From the NCBI GenBank assembly GCA_016935595.1, contig JAFGQQ010000155.1, positions 1-8,411 of the forward strand: DNA of 8,411 bases, read 5' to 3'. The DNA is from Bacteroidales bacterium. GTDB lineage: Bacteria; Bacteroidota; Bacteroidia; Bacteroidales; UBA10428. Below, piece by piece: positions 1-6,073 of this stretch; positions within the stretch are counted from its first letter, which is position 1, and every line of letters starts with the position of its first letter. The translations under genes were made by a program, and so were the position numbers. The notes beneath the pieces were generated by a model. It saw only the letters and a program-made list of their open reading frames with translations, was not told where the DNA came from and ran no database searches.

Positions 1-1
1 G

Positions 2-949
2 GAACGTACAGCACAAATTAGAAAACAAAATGAAGAGATTTCAAAACAAAGGGATGAAATAGCATTGCAAAAAGAACATATTGAACACATTCACAAAGAA
101 GTTACTGATAGCATTCAATATGCAGAAAAAATACAGGAAGCTGTTTTGCCTTCGGCTAAAATGGCTCAGGATGTGTTAAATGATCATTTTATTCTTTTTA
201 AACCCAGGGATATTGTGAGTGGAGACTTCTTTTGGTTGACTGAAATTGAAAATTATAAAATATTTACTGCTGCCGATTGTACTGGTCATGGCGTGCCGGG
301 TGCATTCATGAGTTTACTGGGAGTTTCCTTCTTAAACGACATTGTAAATAAAAGGCGCATAACAGCAAGTAATGAGATATTAGATGAACTAAGGAGTTAT
401 ATAATTGCTTCATTTCAGCAAAAAAGCGATACAACAGAGAGGAAAGAGGGGATGGATATTGCACTTTCCATATTAGATACAAAAACAAATATTTTGCAAT
501 TTTCTGGAGCCTATAATCCTTTATACATGGTACGAAAAAAGAATGGAGAGAATAAGCTGGTTATTAATTCTAATGGAGAAGAAAATGTTCTTGAACCTGC
601 AATGGAAGATGAAAAATACAATCTTTTTGAGATTAAAGGAGATAAAATGCCTGCAGCAATTTATATTAAAATGCGTGGTTTTAGCAATCATCAATTTAAA
701 ATTGAAAAAGGAGATACTTTATATATGTTTTCTGATGGATTTACCGACCAGTTTGGGGGACCTGAAGGCAGGAAATATATGGCAAAGCCATTTAAAAGAT
801 TTTTATTAAGTATACAAGACCAAGAAATGCAAGAACAAAGAGGCTTGCTTGATCTTGAAATTGAAAAATGGATGACTCACCTAAATCCTGCATCAGACGA
901 ATATTTTTATCAAATTGATGATATTGTGATAATGGGAGTGAAAATTTAA
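2..949 (+). CDS. PP2C/SpoIIE-family serine phosphatase, C-terminal part (5' truncated)
   Basis: The frame is open to the left edge of the window, so the TTG at 65 is an internal codon and the gene starts outside. About 315 residues are visible. The first 40 or so are charged and helical (QIRKQNEEISKQRDEIA...), a coiled-coil linker typical of the segment before SpoIIE domains. After the junction DSIQYAEKIQEAVLP comes a PP2C-type phosphatase domain. Its likely metal-binding aspartates lie in SGDFFW, AADCTGHGVPGA, MFSDGFTDQFGG and the C-terminal IDDIVIMGV. In Bacteroidota such proteins usually carry N-terminal TPR, PAS, GAF or 7TMR sensor modules and are thought to dephosphorylate anti-sigma-factor antagonists or similar partners. 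The sensor module is not in the window, so the signal cannot be named. The domain looks intact and ends at a TAA. Confidence 0.9.
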   Translation, partial: ERTAQIRKQNEEISKQRDEIALQKEHIEHIHKEVTDSIQYAEKIQEAVLPSAKMAQDVLNDHFILFKPRDIVSGDFFWLTEIENYKIFTAADCTGHGVPGAFMSLLGVSFLNDIVNKRRITASNEILDELRSYIIASFQQKSDTTERKEGMDIALSILDTKTNILQFSGAYNPLYMVRKKNGENKLVINSNGEENVLEPAMEDEKYNLFEIKGDKMPAAIYIKMRGFSNHQFKIEKGDTLYMFSDGFTDQFGGPEGRKYMAKPFKRFLLSIQDQEMQEQRGLLDLEIEKWMTHLNPASDEYFYQIDDIVIMGVKI

Positions 950-950
950 T

Positions 951-969
951 ATAATATTTTTAATATTAT
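951..969 (+). terminator. Weak all-AT hairpin after the phosphatase gene
   Basis: A perfect 8-bp inverted repeat (ATAATATT / AATATTAT) with a TTT loop begins 2 nt after the phosphatase stop codon. The stem is entirely A-T and no clear T-tract follows, so it is at best a weak terminator or an mRNA 3'-end stabiliser. Confidence 0.25.
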
Positions 970-1027
970 TGTTTGAGAATTAAAATAATATAAATTATTT
1001 TTGCATCTCTTTTTAAAATGGTTTGGA

Positions 1028-1049
1028 CCCTGCCTGCTGGCAGGCAGGG
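1028..1049. repeat. GC-rich perfect palindrome, REP-like
   Basis: Ten bases, CCCTGCCTGC, are followed after a TG centre by their exact reverse complement, giving a 10-bp perfect stem. Its GC content is far above the surrounding AT-rich DNA. The core TGCCTG...CAGGCA recurs in a second, degenerate palindrome 30 bp downstream. From general knowledge, palindromes of this CCTGCC/GGCAGG type are scattered in many copies through Bacteroidota and metagenomic genomes, often between genes. Multiplicity in this genome cannot be seen from one window. Confidence 0.6.
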
Positions 1050-1078
1050 TTCAGTTTGGCTCCGGAAAAGCAGAAATT

Positions 1079-1098
1079 CCTGCCTGTAGGCAGACAGG
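1079..1098. repeat. Second GC-rich palindrome with one mismatch
   Basis: CCTGCCTG is followed by a TAGG loop and CAGACAGG, an 8-bp stem with a single C-A mismatch. It shares the CCTGCC...GGCAG core with the perfect palindrome at 1028-1049, so the two look like diverged copies of one repeat family placed about 50 bp apart. Confidence 0.5.
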
Positions 1099-1127
1099 TT
1101 TGATTTCATTCTTTTTCGAGAGTCCAC

Positions 1128-1162
1128 GAAGCAAAAGCAAAATTAAAAATTTTGATTGCTTC
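1128..1162. repeat. Two-part stem-loop
   Basis: The outer arms GAAGCAA (1128-1134) and TTGCTTC (1156-1162) pair over 7 bp. An internal loop (AAG opposite A) separates them from a second perfect 7-bp stem, CAAAATT (1138-1144) with AATTTTG (1148-1154), closed by an AAA loop. There is no T-tract after it, so it does not look like a standard terminator. Which strand, if any, is transcribed is unknown. Confidence 0.4.
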
Positions 1163-1182
1163 GGGATTAGAATGCCAGTCTA

Positions 1183-1202
1183 TTACACCATTTACGGTGT
1201 AA
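1183..1202. repeat. Short perfect hairpin upstream of tRNA-Asp
   Basis: TTACACC (1183-1189) and GGTGTAA (1196-1202) form a perfect 7-bp stem around the 6-nt loop ATTTAC, 24 bp upstream of the tRNA. The left arm lies in the degraded tRNA-like fragment. Its role is unknown. Confidence 0.4.
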
Positions 1203-1226
1203 ACGGATTGAGAGATTAATATATTT

Positions 1227-1301
1227 GGTCTGGTAGTTCAGTTTGGTTAGAATGCCGGCCTGTCACGCCGGAGGTCGCGGGTTCGATCCCCGTCCAGACC
1301 G
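1227..1301 (+). tRNA. tRNA-Asp (anticodon GTC)
   Basis: The full cloverleaf folds by hand. The acceptor stem GGTCTGG (1227-1233) pairs perfectly with CCAGACC (1294-1300), with discriminator G1301. The D stem GTTC pairs with GAAT. The anticodon stem CCGGC/GCCGG carries the loop CTGTCAC, placing anticodon GTC at 1262-1264. The T stem GCGGG/CCCGT carries the loop TTCGATC. CCA is not encoded. It stands alone, with a terminator immediately downstream. The G-C-rich helices contrast with the AT-rich surroundings, as expected of a functional tRNA. Confidence 0.97.
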
Positions 1302-1314
1302 CTTTTTAACAAGT

Positions 1315-1347
1315 AAACCCATTGATTTTCAAGGGGTTTTTTATTTT
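1315..1347 (+). terminator. Rho-independent terminator of tRNA-Asp, possibly bidirectional
   Basis: AAACCCATTG (1315-1324) pairs with CAAGGGGTTT (1330-1339) with one A-G mismatch around an ATTTT loop. A T-rich run follows at 1337-1347. It lies 13 nt after the tRNA and 14 nt beyond the rsmD stop codon on the opposite strand, so it may also serve the leftward operon, although the T-tract there is poor. Confidence 0.75.
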
Positions 1348-1360
1348 ACAGAGTCTTATA

Positions 1361-1894
1361 TTAATTAAAAAAACTAAAATGTACATTACCATATATTCTT
1401 TCATCAAAATAATTTGGATGAGCATTAAATTTTAATTTTTTATCATGTTCTAAAATAAACCAACCGTTTTTTATTAATAAATTGTATTGAAATATCATGT
1501 CTGGTAATAATTTTGTTATTTCTAAATCGTAAGGGGGATCAGCAAAAATAATATCAAATGTTTCATTAAATTTAGGGAGGAATTTAAAAACATCTGCTTT
1601 CCATACTTTAATTTCCTTTAAGTCTAATTTATTTATAGTGTTTTTAATAAAATTATAATGACTGAAATTATTTTCAACTGCATAAACAGTTTTACAACCT
1701 CTTGAGGCAAATTCATAGCTTATACTACCTGTACCTGAAAATAGGTCTAATACAATTATATCTTTGTAATTAAAATGGTTATTAATAATGTTAAATAAGC
1801 TCTCTTTTGCAAAATCTGTTGTAGGACGGGCTTTAAATGTATTTTTGGGAGGAGTGATGTATCTGCCTTTATGTTTTCCGCTTATTATTCGCAA
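1361..1894 (-). CDS. rsmD: 16S rRNA (guanine966-N2)-methyltransferase RsmD
   Basis: The 177-residue protein has the normal length for RsmD, which transfers a methyl group from S-adenosylmethionine to N2 of G966 in 16S rRNA of the small subunit or its precursor. It opens with the family's MRIISGKHKGR and then RPTTDFAKESLFN (residues 23-35). SAM-binding motif I is LDLFSGTG (49-56), an acidic residue for the ribose follows in YAVEN (E74), and the catalytic DPPY is at 119-122. The start codon is TTG. It is preferred because it places MRIISG at the usual family start and no ATG nearby fits. The first 10 bases overlap the end of the DUF3822 gene, which implies coupled translation as the last gene of a three-gene leftward operon. 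Confidence 0.93.
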   Translation of the reverse strand: MRIISGKHKGRYITPPKNTFKARPTTDFAKESLFNIINNHFNYKDIIVLDLFSGTGSISYEFASRGCKTVYAVENNFSHYNFIKNTINKLDLKEIKVWKADVFKFLPKFNETFDIIFADPPYDLEITKLLPDMIFQYNLLIKNGWFILEHDKKLKFNAHPNYFDERIYGNVHFSFFN

Positions 1895-2730
1895 GTATGT
1901 AAGTTTAATAAATTTACAAAAGTGTGCGAAGGAATTTTATTAAATGTATAGCTATATACAAAATCAGTATCCGGAGTTTGAAATTTAATAACTGGAAAAT
2001 ATTGCTTTAGTGTTTTAATAATTGCACCAGATTTACTAATAAAACCCGAACATATAATATTAGTTTTAGCCGTATCAATATTAAGTGAATTTAAGGAATA
2101 CATTAAATAGTAAGCAATATCATTGGAGGTTTTATATAAAAAAGTATTGTGAAGTTTAAGTTTATTTTCATTAATAATTAAAAGATCAAAAAAGTTATCA
2201 TTGACATTTAACCTGATTACAGGTCCTTTTAGTTGATTTTTTAGAGTATTTGAAATTAGTGTTGTGGCATGATGAAAATACTTGATTTTTTGAAAATTAT
2301 TATAAAGCGAATTGCCAATTTGACTGGGAATTGAAAAAATTAATTTTGCATTCAATGAATTAATTTGATTGTAATGTATTTCATCTAAGTCTGACAGGTA
2401 ATGATTTAATTCATAAAATTCTTTAATTGATTTTTCGTTAAAGAATTCATCCGGTATTAAAGTATATTTAGGCGAAAGATAAATACTTTTAACTGTCTTG
2501 TAATTTTGTTTGAGGAATTCTTCTTTATTTAAAACTTCTTCAATTTTTTCGTAAATTACTTCATCTGAAATATTCGGGGGGAAAGGTATGTATTTTAAAG
2601 CAATGTATTTTTTATTAATTGAGTTATGAATAGCGTAACAAAAACCATCCATGCTAATTTGTAGCGACAAATGATATAATGACGTTGAGCTAATATCAAG
2701 GGTTTCGTCAAGGCAGTTTATTTCATTCAT
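1885..2730 (-). CDS. DUF3822 family protein
   Basis: The 281-residue protein has no signal peptide or membrane segment. Recognition rests on the N-terminal LSLQISMDGFCYAI with the following KKYIALKYIPF, on the C-terminal TNIICSGFISKSGAIIKTLKQYFPVIKF, and above all on its position directly before rsmD, where DUF3822 genes are characteristically found in Bacteroidota. The biochemical function is not established. The family is thought to have an actin/HSP70-like fold, but no nucleotide-binding signature can be made out with confidence here. It starts with ATG 10 nt after the upstream gene and overlaps rsmD by 10 bp, so the three genes are likely co-transcribed. A link to ribosome maturation is guilt by association only. 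Confidence 0.8.
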   Translation of the reverse strand: MNEINCLDETLDISSTSLYHLSLQISMDGFCYAIHNSINKKYIALKYIPFPPNISDEVIYEKIEEVLNKEEFLKQNYKTVKSIYLSPKYTLIPDEFFNEKSIKEFYELNHYLSDLDEIHYNQINSLNAKLIFSIPSQIGNSLYNNFQKIKYFHHATTLISNTLKNQLKGPVIRLNVNDNFFDLLIINENKLKLHNTFLYKTSNDIAYYLMYSLNSLNIDTAKTNIICSGFISKSGAIIKTLKQYFPVIKFQTPDTDFVYSYTFNKIPSHTFVNLLNLHTCE

Positions 2731-2740
2731 AAAGAATAAA

Positions 2741-3442
2741 TTATTCCCAATTCCCTGAATTGTTTGTTGCTTCTGTTAAAGATCCAACTTTTAATCCGGG
2801 ATATTGTTCAATTTTTCTTCTTTCGTCGTTTAAGTTAATAACTAATTGCCGGTCAAGATCGCTGAGTAAAATGTTGTTGTGTACTTTTGCTTCAAATACT
2901 TGTACTTTAACTTTTGAAGCGGTTACAATTTCTGCAGCTCCCAACTCGAATTCTTTTCCTTCTGTAAATGGGACATACTTTATCGAATCAATATTAGTAT
3001 GTGAAAATAAAGAATCTTTCACACTAACTTTATTAATTTCATATTCTAATAATCCTAGTCTAATAGCCTCTTCTTCAGTGTATTCATCCTGGTCCCAACC
3101 TTTATCAATAGGTTTTTTAATTTCGAATGAATCGGTATTAATAAATTCAATTAATTTATCAAAATTATCGGCATATTGGCCATTCTCCTCTTTATAAGCA
3201 TTTTGTGCAGTTCTAATATCAATAAGCCTTTGAATAGTAGCATTGTATCTTTTAGTCTTTTCACTTTCAAAGCGGATAGGATTCAATATACTTTCATAAA
3301 GTAAATATCCCAAAACGATAATTATTATGGAGAAGAATATAGTAACAAAAGGTTTTATTTTTGGTTTTTTGGGTAAATAATAGTTTGCTAAGCCACCTAA
3401 AATAATAACAAATACTATTAATAAAAGTAAGTATAATTTCAT
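2741..3442 (-). CDS. Conserved-type hypothetical membrane protein with pseudopilin-like region
   Basis: The 233-residue protein has two strongly hydrophobic segments, roughly residues 3-23 and 31-50, separated by the basic turn LPKKPKIK. A helical, charged region follows (ESEKTKRYNATIQRLIDIRTAQNAYKE...), then a soluble remainder of about 150 residues. The stretch DIRTAQNAYKEENGQYADNFDKL resembles the alpha-helix and NGxYP-type turn that follow the membrane helix in GspG-type pseudopilins. There is no prepilin-peptidase GFTLIE site, so a classical pilin is unlikely. I do not recognise a named family. It begins at ATG and is the first gene of the operon leading to DUF3822 and rsmD. A candidate promoter lies 40 bp upstream. 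Confidence 0.75.
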   Translation of the reverse strand: MKLYLLLLIVFVIILGGLANYYLPKKPKIKPFVTIFFSIIIIVLGYLLYESILNPIRFESEKTKRYNATIQRLIDIRTAQNAYKEENGQYADNFDKLIEFINTDSFEIKKPIDKGWDQDEYTEEEAIRLGLLEYEINKVSVKDSLFSHTNIDSIKYVPFTEGKEFELGAAEIVTASKVKVQVFEAKVHNNILLSDLDRQLVINLNDERRKIEQYPGLKVGSLTEATNNSGNWE

Positions 3443-3470
3443 ATCATTAGTTTTTAAATTCTTAAATAAT

Positions 3471-3478
3471 TATGTTTG
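3471..3478 (+). promoter_or_regulatory. Candidate -7 element for the helicase gene
   Basis: TATGTTTG matches the Bacteroidota -7 consensus TAnnTTTG. It is 55 bp upstream of the ATG at 3534, and a start site near 3485 would leave a leader of about 50 nt. No convincing -33 TTG is present at the usual spacing, so support is partial. It nearly abuts the opposite-strand element at 3482-3489. Confidence 0.35.
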
Positions 3479-3481
3479 CTG

Positions 3482-3489
3482 CAAATTTA
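3482..3489 (-). promoter_or_regulatory. Candidate -7 element for the leftward rsmD operon
   Basis: Read on the minus strand this is TAAATTTG, matching TAnnTTTG. It is 39 bp upstream of the ATG at 3442, a normal distance. The upstream half is T-rich but has no TTG at the standard 19-21 bp spacing. The call rests on the -7 match and on position between divergent genes. Confidence 0.35.
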
Positions 3490-3533
3490 TAAAAAGAAAT
3501 CAAAAAATAAATTTAATTGCTTTTTTTTTGCTT

Positions 3534-4946
3534 ATGCTTGAGGAACATATTCATTCAATTTTAACAAAAAGCTTCTTATATAAACCAACGGAGTGTCAAA
3601 AAAAATTATTGCGCACCCTGGCAGGATTTGTTGTTTCTAGTACAAATCGTGATATTTTATTAGTGAATGGATATGCCGGTACAGGTAAAACAACAGTAAT
3701 CAGCACATTTGTAAATGCATTAAAATCGGATAAAATAAAATCATTTTTGCTAGCACCAACAGGCAGGGCAGCGAAAGTAATCATGAATTATTCAAATCAT
3801 CCTGCTTTTACCATTCATAAGAAAATTTACCGGCAAAAATCTTCAAAAGATGGTTTTGGTGAATTTGTTTTAGATGTGAACTTACATAAAAATACTTTTT
3901 TTATAGTTGATGAAGCTTCGATGATAAGTAATACTTCTGGTGAATTTTCAATATTTGGATCAGGTAATTTACTTAACGATTTGATTGACTATGTTTATAG
4001 TGGAAATAATTGTAAATTAATATTAATTGGCGATATTGCCCAATTACCCCCTGTTGGTTTGGAATTAAGTCCGGCACTGGATGAGGAAGTCTTAAAGAAA
4101 TACGGTTTAAAAACTGAATATGTACAATTAACAGAAGTAATCAGACAAAATAAAGAGTCGGGTATCTTAATGAATGCAACCCGTCTCAGGGAAATATTAA
4201 ATCAATCGAATTTTAATATTAAATTTTCTTTAAAAGGTTTTACTGATATAGAAAGATTATCAGGAAATGAATTTATTGAAATACTATCAGATTCAATTTA
4301 TAAAAGTGGGTTAAATGATGTTGTTGTTATTTGCCGATCGAATAAAAGAGCGAATTTATATAACCAGGGTATCAGGAACCGAATATTAAATAAAGAAGAA
4401 GAAATTTCAACAGGAGATTTATTAATGGTGGTTAAAAATAATTATTACTGGTCTGATAATCTCGAAATTGATTTTATTGCGAATGGTGATATAATTGAAA
4501 TAGTTAAAATACATAGTTTTAATGAGTTATACGGATTAAGATTTGCTGATATTACTGCACGTTTTATTGATTTTAATAATATTGAAACACGGTTATTAAT
4601 TATTTTAGATACACTTAATATTGAATCAGCCTCTTTGCCAAATGAAACGAACAAAGAGCTTTTCTACAAAATTGCCGAAGATTATCAGGAAATAAAAACT
4701 AAGAAAAAAAGATACCAGGCTGTTAAAGAAGATAAATATTTTAATGCATTACAGGTGAAGTTTGCATATGCTATAACTTGCCACAAAGCTCAGGGAGGAC
4801 AATGGAAATATGTATTTATCGATCAGGGGTATTTAAGTAATGAAATGATAAATAGGGAATATATCAGATGGCTATATACAGCTTTTACTCGCTCAATAAA
4901 AAAACTTTACCTTATAAATTTTAATAATAATTTTTTTAAAGATTAG
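3534..4946 (+). CDS. RecD-like superfamily 1 DNA helicase / AAA-family ATPase
   Basis: The protein has 470 residues from the chosen ATG. A TTG two codons upstream (3528) is also open, but it sits at the end of a nine-T run and ATG gives the more natural MLEEHIHSIL. SF1 helicase motifs are in order: Walker A GYAGTGKTT (about 46-54), motif Ia APTGRAAK (74-81), Walker B/motif II FIVDEAS (123-129), motif III LIGDIAQLPPVG (about 164-175), motif V TCHKAQGGQW (from 415) and motif VI RWLYTAFTR (445-453). The region around GDLLMVVKNNYYW to GDIIEIV looks like the RecD-type beta-barrel insert. The family uses ATP to translocate on single-stranded DNA. This short form lacks the long N-terminal domain of RecD2 and is probably a repair or recombination helicase. 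All motifs appear intact. No RecB or RecC genes are nearby, so an exodeoxyribonuclease V role is not supported. Confidence 0.88.
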   Translation: MLEEHIHSILTKSFLYKPTECQKKLLRTLAGFVVSSTNRDILLVNGYAGTGKTTVISTFVNALKSDKIKSFLLAPTGRAAKVIMNYSNHPAFTIHKKIYRQKSSKDGFGEFVLDVNLHKNTFFIVDEASMISNTSGEFSIFGSGNLLNDLIDYVYSGNNCKLILIGDIAQLPPVGLELSPALDEEVLKKYGLKTEYVQLTEVIRQNKESGILMNATRLREILNQSNFNIKFSLKGFTDIERLSGNEFIEILSDSIYKSGLNDVVVICRSNKRANLYNQGIRNRILNKEEEISTGDLLMVVKNNYYWSDNLEIDFIANGDIIEIVKIHSFNELYGLRFADITARFIDFNNIETRLLIILDTLNIESASLPNETNKELFYKIAEDYQEIKTKKKRYQAVKEDKYFNALQVKFAYAITCHKAQGGQWKYVFIDQGYLSNEMINREYIRWLYTAFTRSIKKLYLINFNNNFFKD

Positions 4947-4958
4947 ATCATTTAAAAA
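4933..4958. terminator. AT-rich inverted repeat between convergent genes
   Basis: TTTTTAAA (4933-4940) and TTTAAAAA (4951-4958) pair over 8 bp. The inner GAT/ATC can add 3 bp, with A4950 bulged, leaving the helicase TAG codon in the loop. It overlaps the ends of both genes. Stability would be low and no T-tract follows on either side, so a bidirectional terminator role is only possible. Confidence 0.3.
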
Positions 4959-5934
4959 TTGAAGAGTATTCATCTATCCTTTTCATTTCATCTTCAGATA
5001 ATTTAAAACTCATAGCCAAGGCATTTTCTTTGGCTTGTTGAACTTTTGAGGCGCCGGGTATAGCAAAAACAAAATCACCATGAAAATTAATTATCCAGTT
5101 TAATGAAACCTGGGCAGGCGTGACCTTGTATTTTTCTGCGATACTCTTTAGTTCGTTAATTAAAGGTATACTTTTTTGTAAATTTTTCTTTTTAAATAAA
5201 GGACGATATTTTCTATATCCTTTTATCTTTTTTATTAATTCAGGATTATCATGAAATTTTCCGGTTAATAAACCTTGTTCAAGAGGTGAATATGCAATTA
5301 TAGCAATGTTATTTTCTTTTGCAGCACGCAGTACTCCATTTGTTTCAATTTTTCTGTCGAGTAAACTATATTTCACCTGGTTCGAGACAAGATTTATCCC
5401 ATTGATTTTTAATTCGGCATGAGCTTTTAACATTTGACCCACATTGTAATTACTAACTCCAATATTTTTAACTATATCCGATTTTACTAAAACAGCCATT
5501 ATTTTCATTTCATCCTTGATAGAAGAAAATGAATAAGGATTATGAATTTGAAACAAATCAATTGGATATCCTTTTAAATTTAAAAGTCTTTCGTTAATTG
5601 ATTTATTTATTGAACTAGCTGTGCGCATAAGAGGATTCCATTTGGTTGCAATGTGAATTTCACATGAAGGCTTTTTTGATTTAATTAAAGCATTTGCCAA
5701 AGCTTTTTCCGATTCCCCATTACCATATATTTCTGCAGTGTCAAACCAGTTTATACCATTATTAAGTGATTCCAATACTATTTCATCTATGGTCTCATCT
5801 GTTAATGTTTCCCAATATTTTCCGGCTAAACCGTTTCCTTTACTAAATTGCCATGTACCCAATCCAATAGGGCTGAGTAATAATTTTGATTTTCCTAAAA
5901 AGCGATTATTCATATAATTTTTGTTAAATTTCAT
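4948..5934 (-). CDS. Aldo/keto reductase family oxidoreductase
   Basis: The 328-residue protein is a cytoplasmic NAD(P)H-dependent oxidoreductase of the (beta/alpha)8-barrel AKR superfamily. The catalytic tetrad is visible: D65 and Y70 in NWFDTAEIYGNGESE, K98 in IATKWNP and H131 in LFQIHNP. Further landmarks are GLGTWQF near the N-terminus, IGVSNYN, SNQVKYSLLDR, AYSPLEQGLLTGKF and the cofactor-binding C-terminal IPGASKVQQAKENALA. Length is usual for the family. The first ATG is annotated, but M8 (ATG at 5911-5913), giving MNNRFLGKSKL, fits family N-termini as well or better. The substrate cannot be told; overall similarity is to the general-stress/YajO-like branch. It is a single gene, diverging from the gene at 6074 across 139 bp with no clear consensus promoter. 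Confidence 0.9.
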   Translation of the reverse strand: MKFNKNYMNNRFLGKSKLLLSPIGLGTWQFSKGNGLAGKYWETLTDETIDEIVLESLNNGINWFDTAEIYGNGESEKALANALIKSKKPSCEIHIATKWNPLMRTASSINKSINERLLNLKGYPIDLFQIHNPYSFSSIKDEMKIMAVLVKSDIVKNIGVSNYNVGQMLKAHAELKINGINLVSNQVKYSLLDRKIETNGVLRAAKENNIAIIAYSPLEQGLLTGKFHDNPELIKKIKGYRKYRPLFKKKNLQKSIPLINELKSIAEKYKVTPAQVSLNWIINFHGDFVFAIPGASKVQQAKENALAMSFKLSEDEMKRIDEYSSIFK

Positions 5935-6073
5935 TAAAAATTATTCATCATATAAACAAATAATCAATAATAAAGTTAATATTAAAAATAAATTTTATTA
6001 TAATGAGGGTTAATTAATTTCTATTCGTATTAAAGATGAAGAAACGAATTGAATTAATTTAAAATTTAATACC

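Larger units (their letters stand above)
1060..1166. mobile_element. Possible small non-coding insertion (MITE- or REP-like) inside the tRNA-like sequence
   Basis: This is the 107-bp segment between the two tRNA-Asp-like fragments. Its ends form an imperfect inverted repeat: TCCGGAAAAGCA (1061-1072) against TCCCGAAGCA, read on the minus strand from 1166 to 1157. Nine bases match, with one mismatch and a 2-nt gap. Inside are a GC-rich palindrome (1079-1098) and a long AT-rich stem-loop (1128-1162). It encodes no transposase. A target-site duplication is not evident beyond a possible GG. The boundaries are inferred only from the tRNA matches, so the call is tentative. Confidence 0.25.
1049..1189 (+). 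pseudogene. Split, decayed tRNA-Asp-like sequence
   Basis: Two fragments match consecutive parts of the intact tRNA-Asp at 1227-1301. Bases 1049-1059 are identical to tRNA positions 1236-1246 (GTTCAGTTTGG, D-arm 5' half). Bases 1167-1176 are identical to 1247-1256 (TTAGAATGCC, D-arm 3' half). Together they reproduce a contiguous 21-nt stretch of the tRNA, interrupted by 107 bp. The match continues in degraded form at 1177-1189 against 1257-1269: 8 of 13 bases match and all five differences are transitions. No matching acceptor or T arm is visible and the anticodon stem no longer pairs, so this cannot be a working tRNA. Chance similarity, or an element that carries tRNA-like ends, are the alternatives. 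Confidence 0.4.

Noticed and set aside
543..809. 88-codon open frame on the plus strand
   Set aside because: It lies in another frame inside the SpoIIE phosphatase domain, whose motifs confirm the longer frame.
1001..1219. 72-codon open frame upstream of tRNA-Asp; its end (MPVYYTIYG) faintly recalls the start of GIY-YIG nucleases
   Set aside because: It is read straight through the GC-rich palindromes, the stem-loops and the tRNA-like fragment, has no recognisable domain, and stops 8 bp before the tRNA. The GIY-YIG resemblance is only a few residues.
1220..1227. TATATTTG, an exact TAnnTTTG promoter match directly before tRNA-Asp
   Set aside because: It overlaps the first base of the mature tRNA, so transcription from it would begin inside the tRNA. 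The match is probably fortuitous.
2760..3197. 145-codon open frame on the plus strand
   Set aside because: It is wholly antisense to the 233-residue membrane protein gene, has a low-complexity Ser/Asn-rich translation and shows no domain.
5935..6073. 139-bp divergent gap between the aldo/keto reductase and the CarboxypepD_reg-like gene, searched for promoters
   Set aside because: No exact TAnnTTTG motif on either strand and no notable inverted repeat. Promoters must be present but cannot be placed.
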